Assembly (NCBI GenBank): GCA_024681565.1
Contig: JAILAO010000111.1
Coordinates: forward strand, 1 to 8,830
Origin: Bacteroidales bacterium
Lineage (GTDB): Bacteria; Bacteroidota; Bacteroidia; Bacteroidales; UBA932
Direction of reading: 5' to 3'
DNA: 8,830 nucleotides
The notes beneath the pieces were generated by a model. That model was given only the letters and a program-made list of their open reading frames with translations, searched no databases and had not been told where the DNA came from. Shown in pieces: positions 1 to 5,702 of this stretch. The position numbers were made by a program, and so were the translations under genes. The stretch's first letter is position 1, and each line of letters opens with the position of its first letter.

Positions 1-761
1 GACATCTTGCGGGTACACAGGTCGGCGAAGCCTGGCACTGCGTTCAGGCCGGTACCGATGGCGGTGCCGCACATGTTGATCTCGCGCAGCAGCACGGCGT
101 TGCGCTCGAGGTTGGCGATCTCCTCCTCGAGGTTGGTCGCGAAGGCGTTGAACTCCTGGCCGGCGGTCATCGGGACGGCATCCTGCAGCTGCGTGCGGCC
201 CATCTTGATGTAGTGCTGGAACTCGACACCCTTGGCGCGGAACGCGGCGATCAGGGCGCCCAGGTTGCTGACCAGCTTCTTGTTCATGCGCACGAAAGTG
301 TAACGGAAGGCCGTAGGATAGGCGTCGTTGGTGGACTGGGCGCAGTTGACGTGGTCGTTGGGGGAGCAGTACTGGTATTCGCCCTTTTTGTGGCCCATCA
401 GTTCGAGCGCGCGGTTGGCGATCACTTCGTTGGCGTTCATGTTGACGGAGGTGCCGGCGCCGCCCTGCATCATGTCGACGGGGAACTGGTCGTGGAACTT
501 CCCGGCCACGATTTCGCGGCAGGCCGCGCAGATGGCTTCCGCGATCTTCTTGTCCAGCACGCCGAGTTCGGCGTTCGCCGTGGCGGCGGCCATCTTGACG
601 TATGCGATGGCGATCACGTATTCCGGGTAATCGCACATCCGGGTATTGGAAATCCTGTAATTGTTGAGTGCACGCTGGGTTTGCACACCATAGTAAGCCT
701 CGGCCGGAACCTGAAGTTCGCCGAGCAGGTCGCTTTCGACCCTGAACTTTTGTTGAGACAT
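1..761 (-). CDS. aspA: Aspartate ammonia-lyase, N-terminal 253 residues (partial)
   Basis: Reverse-strand gene starting at ATG 761-759 and running off the left edge; about half of the usual ~470 residues is present. It catalyses reversible deamination of L-aspartate to fumarate and ammonia in the cytoplasm, feeding fumarate to anaerobic respiration and succinate formation in Bacteroidota. Visible motifs are DLLGE near residue 11, AYYGVQT at 22-28, the GGAGTSVNMNANE substrate loop at 100-112, the PNDHVN..QSTNDAYPT block at 134-150 and MGRTQLQDAVPMT at 187-199. The Gln after GRT (residue 191) matches aspartases; class II fumarases usually have His there, so aspartase is preferred. The C-terminal catalytic loop with the GSS/MPxKxNP signature lies outside the window and cannot be checked. 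It is transcribed divergently from the GH28 gene, from a good Bacteroidota promoter about 25 bases upstream of the start codon. Confidence 0.95.
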   Translation of the reverse strand, partial: MSQQKFRVESDLLGELQVPAEAYYGVQTQRALNNYRISNTRMCDYPEYVIAIAYVKMAAATANAELGVLDKKIAEAICAACREIVAGKFHDQFPVDMMQGGAGTSVNMNANEVIANRALELMGHKKGEYQYCSPNDHVNCAQSTNDAYPTAFRYTFVRMNKKLVSNLGALIAAFRAKGVEFQHYIKMGRTQLQDAVPMTAGQEFNAFATNLEEEIANLERNAVLLREINMCGTAIGTGLNAVPGFADLCTRKM

Positions 762-786
762 AGTTGTTTTTAGTGTTATCTTCTGA

Positions 787-818
787 CAAATGTACACGTG
801 AATTCCCGAAAAAGCAAA
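787..818 (-). promoter_or_regulatory. Promoter of aspA (Bacteroidota type)
   Basis: On the minus strand a -7 element TACATTTG (794-787) exactly fits the Bacteroidota consensus TAnnTTTG. A TTTG -33 element (818-815) lies 20 bases upstream, which is the expected spacing. Transcription would begin near position 780, leaving a short leader of about 20 bases rich in A and T before the aspA ATG. The calling is from consensus matching alone. Confidence 0.75.
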
Positions 819-821
819 AAA

Positions 822-841
822 ATGCTTACCTTTGAAAGCAT
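822..841. repeat. Inverted repeat over the operon promoter (possible operator)
   Basis: ATGCTT (822-827) and AAGCAT (836-841) form a perfect 6-base inverted repeat with an 8-base centre. The plus-strand -7 element overlaps the left arm by one base and otherwise fills the centre, and the right arm reaches the predicted start of transcription. The same repeat lies directly upstream of the aspA -33 element. The geometry (14 bases between arm centres) suits a dimeric regulator, but a 6-base repeat in AT-rich DNA can arise by chance. Confidence 0.3.
827..834 (+). promoter_or_regulatory. Candidate -7 element for the GH28/GH88-DUF2264 operon
   Basis: TACCTTTG on the plus strand is a full match to the Bacteroidota -7 consensus TAnnTTTG and would place the transcription start near 841, about 47 bases before the GH28 ATG. 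No TTTG is found 19-21 bases upstream, so the -33 element is weak or missing. That would fit a promoter needing an activator or one repressed by a regulator. It is the only good -7 match in the divergent region on this strand. Confidence 0.5.
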
Positions 842-887
842 GACAATGCCCAACCACTTATTGTACGGAATCAACCAATTGTTTACA

Positions 888-2147
888 ATGAAAAGAATAA
901 TTTCCACCCTTGCCGGCCTGACCCTCGCCGGCCTGACCGTCTTTGCCGGAAATGTCTGGCCGGACGGGTCTAAGATGGACAAATGGTTTACGACCGCACC
1001 GGCCAAACCGAGCGGTGTCGAAGCCACCCGCTATGTGATTACGGATTATGGAGTAGCCCGCGACAGCACCCTGCTGCAGACCGAGGCCATCCAGAAAGTC
1101 ATCGACCTGGCTGCGGAAAAGGGCGGCGGTACCGTCGTGGTCCCGCAGGGTACGTTCCTGACCAGTTCCCTGTTCTTCAAGTCCAGGACGCATCTCTATC
1201 TGGAGAAAGGCGCTGTCCTGAAAGGCAGTGACGACGTGTCCGACTATGCCGTGGTGCCCGTGCACATCGAGGGCGTGATCCAGCCCTATATCGCCGCGCT
1301 GGTCAATGCTTATGAATGCGACGGTTTCTCCATCCGCGGAGAGGGCGTGATCGACGGCAACGGCCTGCGCTATTGGCGCGATTTCTGGACCCGCCGCCGG
1401 GTCAATCCCAAATGCACCAACCTGGAGGCCCTGCGCCCGCGTCTCTTCTATGCCGCCAACAGCAAGAATGTGCTGCTCGAGGGGGTGACGCTGCGCAATC
1501 CCGGCTTCTGGACGACCCATTTCTACAAATGCGACTTCGTCCGGGTCAAGGACATCGTCATCTTCGCTCCGAAAAAGCCGGTCCCGGCTCCCTCTTCCGA
1601 CGGCGTGGACATCGATGCCTGCAATAATTTCCACATCACCGGCTGCAGCTTCCAGAACAGTGACGACCTGATCGCCATCAAGGGCGGAAAGGGCCCCTGG
1701 GCCGACCAGGATCCGGACAACGGCATCAATACCAACATCCTCGTGGAGAATACCTGGTTCGGTCCCGGCTCCGCGATGGTGACCTTCGGCAGCGAATGCG
1801 TGGGCGGACGCAACGTCATCCTGCGCAACTGCGTGGGTGCCGGCGCTTCCCGCGTGCTCTGGCTCAAGATGCGTCCCGACACGCCGCAGAATTACGAATA
1901 CATCCTCGTTGAGAACATTACCGGCGAGGTGGGCAACTTCATCTACATCCACCCCTGGACCCAGTTCTTCGACCTCAAAGGCCGCGAGGACATCCCGAAG
2001 TCCTATGGCTCGCACATTTTGATGCGCAACTGCGAGGTGACCTGTACCCGCAAGCCGTATGACATCGTCGAGAAACCCGAAGAGTTCGAGTTGAGCGACA
2101 TCAAATACGAGAATATCAAGATTAACGACAAATCCAATCAGAAGTAA
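888..2147 (+). CDS. Secreted glycoside hydrolase family 28 protein (polygalacturonase-like)
   Basis: A 419-residue exported beta-helix protein of the pectinase family GH28, whose members hydrolyse galacturonan or rhamnogalacturonan. ATG 888 is chosen because it opens a classical signal peptide (MKR, hydrophobic stretch 5-20, likely cleavage after VFA around residue 20); in-frame starts at 798 and 822 lie upstream of the promoter. Family landmarks: the N-terminal segment with YGVARDSTLLQTEAIQ at 54-69 (usual form YGA..DG...T.AIQ), GGGTVVVPQGTFLTSSL near 79-95, SSDGVDID at 236-243 (Asp238), SDD at 258-260 (Asp259, Asp260) and WLK at 325-327. The three catalytic aspartates are therefore present. 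Motif III, normally GHG, reads GPGSA around 292-296, and the Arg of the RxK motif appears to be Trp, so this belongs to a divergent subfamily with uncertain specificity. The stop overlaps the next gene's leader: only one base separates them, so they are co-transcribed and probably translationally coupled. Confidence 0.88.
   Translation: MKRIISTLAGLTLAGLTVFAGNVWPDGSKMDKWFTTAPAKPSGVEATRYVITDYGVARDSTLLQTEAIQKVIDLAAEKGGGTVVVPQGTFLTSSLFFKSRTHLYLEKGAVLKGSDDVSDYAVVPVHIEGVIQPYIAALVNAYECDGFSIRGEGVIDGNGLRYWRDFWTRRRVNPKCTNLEALRPRLFYAANSKNVLLEGVTLRNPGFWTTHFYKCDFVRVKDIVIFAPKKPVPAPSSDGVDIDACNNFHITGCSFQNSDDLIAIKGGKGPWADQDPDNGINTNILVENTWFGPGSAMVTFGSECVGGRNVILRNCVGAGASRVLWLKMRPDTPQNYEYILVENITGEVGNFIYIHPWTQFFDLKGREDIPKSYGSHILMRNCEVTCTRKPYDIVEKPEEFELSDIKYENIKINDKSNQK
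912..941 (+). repeat. 15-base tandem duplication in the GH28 signal-peptide coding region
   Basis: Two adjacent 15-base units (912-926 and 927-941) differ at a single base. In frame they duplicate five residues of the signal peptide hydrophobic core, giving LAGLT twice. The length is a multiple of three, so reading frame is kept and only the hydrophobic stretch is lengthened. Confidence 0.85.
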
Positions 2148-2148
2148 T

Positions 2149-4575
2149 ATGAAAAAGACGGCTCTGACTGTGCTGGGTTGCCTGCTTTGCACCCTTGCAC
2201 TCCAGGCTGCCGCCCCGAAGCAGAAGATGGCGAAGTTCATCCAGAAAGAGATGGACTTCGCTGTCCTGCAGTCTATGCGGATGTATGATTCCGTCAAAGA
2301 CCTCGACGGCCGTCTGGTCAATACGACAAAAAACGGAATCCTTGAGACTTGTGACTCCAAGAACTGGGTAGCCGGATTCTTCCCCGGCACCTTGTGGTAT
2401 CTTTACGAATACAACGGTGACCCGTCCATCCTGGCCGCCGCGGAGCGCATGACGGAGCGGATGGCTCCGGAACAGTACAACAAGGACAACCACGACGTGG
2501 GCTTCATGGTGTACTGCAGTTACGGAAACGGCTGGCGCCTGACCGGCCGCGACGATTACCGGCAGGTGATCATCAACGCCGGGAATTCCCTTTCCACGCG
2601 TTTCTGTCCTGCGGTGGGCTGCACCCGTTCCTGGAACCCGCAGCCCTGGAAGAACCGGGACTTCATCGTGATCGTGGACAATATGATGAACCTCGAACTC
2701 CTCACGGTCACCTCTGCGCTGACCGCCGATCCGAAGTTCATGGAAATTGCCCGTACGCACGCCAATACCACCATCCGCAACCACTACCGTCCGGACTACA
2801 GTTCTTTCCATGTCGTGAACTATGACGAGGCGACCGGAAAGATCCTGACCAAGGAGACCGACCAGGGGTATGCAGACGGGTCCTCCTGGGCCCGGGGACA
2901 GGCGTGGGGCCTCTACGGTTTTACGATGATGTACCGCCAGACCCGGGACCCGCGTTACCTGGAACAGGCCGTCCAGATCGGAAAGTTCCTGATGAACCAC
3001 CCGGCCCTGCCGAAAGACAAGATTCCGTATTGGGACTATGATGTCCCGGTGGAGAAGGATACCCCGCGTGACGCTTCCGCCGCCTGCATCATGGCGTCCG
3101 CTTACATCGAACTGTCCACCTTTGTGGAGGATCCCGTCCTTTCGCAGCAGTTCCTGACCCTGGGGGAGCAGCAGATGACATCCCTGTCCAAGGCTCCTTA
3201 CAAGGCGAAACTCGGCGAAAACGCCAATTTCATCCTGAAGCACTGCACGGCCAACAAACCGGTCAACGTTTTCGACACGCCCCTCGTCTATGCGGATTAC
3301 TACTACATCGAGGCGCTGATGCGCTACAAGCGCCTCCTCGAAGGACGGCCCGTCGTGGACGTCCGTACGGTGGTCTCGGACAATACCGACCGTCAGCTGT
3401 GGGTCTCCACCCTGGACCGCATCGCCCGTCCCGTCCTGACCAACCTGGCGGAAGGGACGCTCAAGAAGAACCTGCCGTTCGAGTCGCTCTCGGACGATCC
3501 GAACCGCAAGGAGGTGTCCCGGCTGGAAGCTTTCGGCCGTACGGTCTGCGGCATCGCGCCCTGGCTGGAGCTCGGGCCGGACGACAGCCCCGAAGGACAG
3601 TTGCGCGCCGGGTTGATCGACCTGACGGTGCGGGCCCTGGCGAATTCCGCCGATCCCGCCTGTCCGGACCGGCTCGTCTATGACGGCAGCCACGGCGGCC
3701 AGGCCCTTGTGGATGCCGCTTTCCTTGCCCAGGGGCTCCTGCGGGCGCCCAAGCAGCTCTGGGGCCGGCTGAGTCCGGAGGAACAGGCCCATCTCGTGGC
3801 CGCCCTGGTCTCTTCCCGGGAAATCAAGCCGGGGGAGAGCAACTGGCTGCTTTTCGCCTCGATTGTCGAGGCGGCGCTGCTGGAATTCACCGGCGACTGC
3901 GACATGGAGCGTCTGCTGTACGGCGTGGACCGCTTCCTGTTCGACCATTGGTACAAGGGCGACGCCTGGTACGGGGACGGTATGGAGTTCCACCTCGACT
4001 ATTACAATTCGCTGGTCATCCAGCCCATGCTCACCGACGTGCTGCGGGTGCTGCAGGGCAGTGATGTGCCCGAGAAGGCGTATCTGCCGCAGCAGCTCCG
4101 GCGCGAGAGCCGTTTCGCGGCCCAGTTGGAACGGCTGATTTCCCCGGAGGGGACCTATCCGGCCGTGGGTCGGTCCATCACCTACCGTTTCGGTTCCTTC
4201 CACGCCTTGGCGCATACGGCGCTGCTGGGCAATCTGCCCGAAGGCCTTCCGGCCGCCCAGGTGCGTTCGGCGCTTTCCGCCGTGATCTGCCGCCAGCTTG
4301 CCACCCCCGGCAACTTCAACCGGGACGGTTGGCTGACCGTCGGTTTTTCCGGCCACCAGCTGCACATGTCCGAGCCCTATATCAATACGGGCAGCGAGTA
4401 TCTTTGCTGTGCCGTTTTCCTGCCCCTGGGCCTGTCTGCGGATGATTCTTTCTGGGCGGATCCCGCGCAGGAATGGTCCCAGAAAAAGGCCTGGAACGGT
4501 ATTGACATCGGTGCCGACCACGCCCTGCGCGACCTGCATGAAGTTCCCCAGCGACAGCAGTTGCAGCAGAACTGA
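2149..4575 (+). CDS. Exported GH88 unsaturated glucuronyl hydrolase fused to a DUF2264 domain
   Basis: One uninterrupted 808-residue frame with two catalytic-type domains. Residues 1-21 form a signal peptide (likely cleavage after ALQA), so the protein is periplasmic or outer-membrane facing; a Cys at 11 in a VLGC context makes lipidation possible but less likely. Residues ~25-395 are GH88, which removes 4,5-unsaturated uronic acids from the non-reducing end of oligosaccharides: NHDVGF at 114-119 (Asp116), VDNMMNLELL at 176-185 (Asp177, position of the known catalytic Asp), and SSWARGQAWGLYGF at 245-258. WARGQAW supports GH88 over the related GH105. After a short linker (~398-412), residues ~413-795 are DUF2264: LEAFGRTVCGIAPWLELGPDD at 459-479, YGDGMEFHLDYYNS at 608-621, LISPEGTYPAVGRS at 663-676 and SEPYINTGSEY at 741-751. 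Free-standing DUF2264 proteins are of similar size, so both halves look complete. From memory, some DUF2264 proteins are classed as GH154 beta-glucuronidases; this needs checking. It lies one base after the GH28 gene. Confidence 0.9.
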   Translation: MKKTALTVLGCLLCTLALQAAAPKQKMAKFIQKEMDFAVLQSMRMYDSVKDLDGRLVNTTKNGILETCDSKNWVAGFFPGTLWYLYEYNGDPSILAAAERMTERMAPEQYNKDNHDVGFMVYCSYGNGWRLTGRDDYRQVIINAGNSLSTRFCPAVGCTRSWNPQPWKNRDFIVIVDNMMNLELLTVTSALTADPKFMEIARTHANTTIRNHYRPDYSSFHVVNYDEATGKILTKETDQGYADGSSWARGQAWGLYGFTMMYRQTRDPRYLEQAVQIGKFLMNHPALPKDKIPYWDYDVPVEKDTPRDASAACIMASAYIELSTFVEDPVLSQQFLTLGEQQMTSLSKAPYKAKLGENANFILKHCTANKPVNVFDTPLVYADYYYIEALMRYKRLLEGRPVVDVRTVVSDNTDRQLWVSTLDRIARPVLTNLAEGTLKKNLPFESLSDDPNRKEVSRLEAFGRTVCGIAPWLELGPDDSPEGQLRAGLIDLTVRALANSADPACPDRLVYDGSHGGQALVDAAFLAQGLLRAPKQLWGRLSPEEQAHLVAALVSSREIKPGESNWLLFASIVEAALLEFTGDCDMERLLYGVDRFLFDHWYKGDAWYGDGMEFHLDYYNSLVIQPMLTDVLRVLQGSDVPEKAYLPQQLRRESRFAAQLERLISPEGTYPAVGRSITYRFGSFHALAHTALLGNLPEGLPAAQVRSALSAVICRQLATPGNFNRDGWLTVGFSGHQLHMSEPYINTGSEYLCCAVFLPLGLSADDSFWADPAQEWSQKKAWNGIDIGADHALRDLHEVPQRQQLQQN

Positions 4576-4591
4576 AAATTATGTATATTTG
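4561..4591 (+). promoter_or_regulatory. Internal promoter for the kinase/LarA-like/pdxB/gnd string
   Basis: TATATTTG (4584-4591) is a full match to the Bacteroidota -7 consensus TAnnTTTG. TTG at 4561-4563 lies 20 bases upstream and fits the core of the -33 element. Transcription would start near 4598, about 20 bases before the kinase ATG at 4619. The -33 element falls inside the last codons of the preceding gene. No terminator-like hairpin is seen in the 43-base gap, so read-through from the glycosidase operon remains possible. Confidence 0.6.
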
Positions 4592-4618
4592 TGAAATTAA
4601 TTTATACGACTAACCCAT

Positions 4619-5698
4619 ATGGATATCACCCTCAAACAGGGCTGCAAGTACGCCCTTCTCGTCCCTACCTCCATGGGACTCCGTATCACTCCTGAAAATG
4701 GCCAGCCTGTCCAGTCAAGCGACGTCTTTCATCTCCAGGCCACCAGTGCCGAAACCAATGTGGCCAGCGTGTCTTCCTACCTCGGCCTTCCCGTCAAGGT
4801 CCTGACGACTTTTGTCAAGGGCAGCCCGTTCGCTTCTTTCATCAAGTCCAACCTCCGCGCCCGCGGAATGGATTTCGAAGGCCCCGAAGTGCCGCAGGGC
4901 GGTCCCTGGGGTTATCGTCATCAGATCAACATCGCCGACAGCGGCTACGGTTCCCGCGGACCCCGTGTCTGGAACGACCGTGCCGGTGAAGTCGGCCGTA
5001 CGCTCAATGTCAAGGATTTCGACCTTGACCGCATCTTCGGCGAGGAAGGCGTGCAGATCGTCCACCTCTCCGGCCTGATCGGCGCCCTGAGCCCCGAGAC
5101 CAGCAAGTTCTGCCTCGAGATCGCCCGCGCCGCCAAGAAATACGGTACCCGCATCGCATTCGACCTCAATTACCGCGCTTCCTTCTGGGTAGGCCGCGAG
5201 CAGGAACTCCACGACATCTTCGCCGAAATCTGCTCCGTGGCCGATATCCTTATCGGCAACGAGGAGGACTTCCAGCTCTGCCTGGGTATCGAAGGTCCCG
5301 AGGCCGGCGGCAAGGACATCGCTGCCAAGATCAACGGCTTCAAGGAAATGATCGGCCGCGTCAAGGCCCAGTATCCCAACGCCCAGGTCTATGCCACCAC
5401 GCTCCGCCAGGTCAACAATACCAACAGCCACAACTGGGGCGCCATCATGCTCGAAGGTGACAACTGGCACGTCGTCGAACCCCGCGAAATCCATGTCCTC
5501 GACCGCATCGGCGGCGGCGACGGATTCGTCGGCGGTCTCCTCTATGCCATCCTCAAGGGCTGGGAGCCCGAGAAATGGATCCAGTTCGGCTGGGCCACGG
5601 GCGCACTCGCCACGACCATGCTTACCGATTATGGCCAGCCGGCCGACGAGGAGCAGGTCTGGAGCATCTGGGCTGGTAACGCACGTGTAAAGAGATAG
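4619..5698 (+). CDS. PfkB-family sugar kinase, KDG-kinase-like
   Basis: A 359-residue ribokinase/PfkB-fold cytoplasmic kinase that would phosphorylate a sugar or sugar acid with ATP. The C-terminal PfkB signature is DRIGGGDGF at 295-303, giving the anion hole (Gly298-Gly300) and catalytic base Asp301. The block FDLNYRASFW at 181-190, IGNEEDFQLCLG at 212-223 and TTLR at 260-263 resemble 2-keto-3-deoxygluconate kinases of Bacteroidota, which make KDPG for the Entner-Doudoroff aldolase. This would suit uronate release by the upstream enzymes. However, the N-terminal region is atypical: where KDG kinases have a GE.M.R strand and a GGG.A.NVA substrate loop, this protein has VPTSMGLRIT (15-24) and TSAETNVAS (42-50). 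PfkB membership is firm; KDG as substrate is an inference. It leads a tight gene string, with four bases before the next start. Confidence 0.85.
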   Translation: MDITLKQGCKYALLVPTSMGLRITPENGQPVQSSDVFHLQATSAETNVASVSSYLGLPVKVLTTFVKGSPFASFIKSNLRARGMDFEGPEVPQGGPWGYRHQINIADSGYGSRGPRVWNDRAGEVGRTLNVKDFDLDRIFGEEGVQIVHLSGLIGALSPETSKFCLEIARAAKKYGTRIAFDLNYRASFWVGREQELHDIFAEICSVADILIGNEEDFQLCLGIEGPEAGGKDIAAKINGFKEMIGRVKAQYPNAQVYATTLRQVNNTNSHNWGAIMLEGDNWHVVEPREIHVLDRIGGGDGFVGGLLYAILKGWEPEKWIQFGWATGALATTMLTDYGQPADEEQVWSIWAGNARVKR

Positions 5699-5702
5699 TC
5701 CT

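Noticed and set aside
1..761. Class II fumarase as an alternative identity for the left-edge gene
   Set aside because: The MGRTQLQDAVPMT block and QYCSPNDHVN region fit aspartases; fumarases have His in place of the Gln after GRT.
213..773. 186-residue plus-strand open frame opposite aspA
   Set aside because: In codon register with aspA on the other strand, whose motifs are unmistakable; composition is typical of an antisense shadow.
795..800. CACGTG palindrome between the aspA promoter elements
   Set aside because: A single 6-base palindrome in the promoter spacer is expected by chance and matches no bacterial operator I can name.
798..887. Upstream starts (GTG 798, ATG 822, 840, 846) for the GH28 gene
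   Set aside because: They would bury the signal peptide behind 14-30 polar residues, and the first two lie upstream of or within the promoter. ATG 888 gives a normal signal peptide.
860..889. Possible leader hairpin ATTGTA / TACAAT reaching the GH28 start codon
   Set aside because: Only six mostly A-T pairs with an 18-base loop; too weak to claim a regulatory structure.
858..2390. 510-residue minus-strand open frame opposite the GH28 gene
   Set aside because: Shadow of the GH28 frame; its codon register shifts at the gene boundary and the translation resembles no family.
2149..3345. GH105 instead of GH88 for the first half of the fusion
   Set aside because: The SSWARGQAWGLYGF block and VDNMMNL motif are GH88-like; GH105 members usually have a WxRGNGW form.
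2122..4539. 805-residue open frame on the minus strand opposite the GH88-DUF2264 gene
   Set aside because: It is in codon register with the sense gene, so it stays open only because TTA, CTA and TCA codons are avoided in this GC-biased gene. Its translation is repetitive, low in recognisable motifs and shows no family features.
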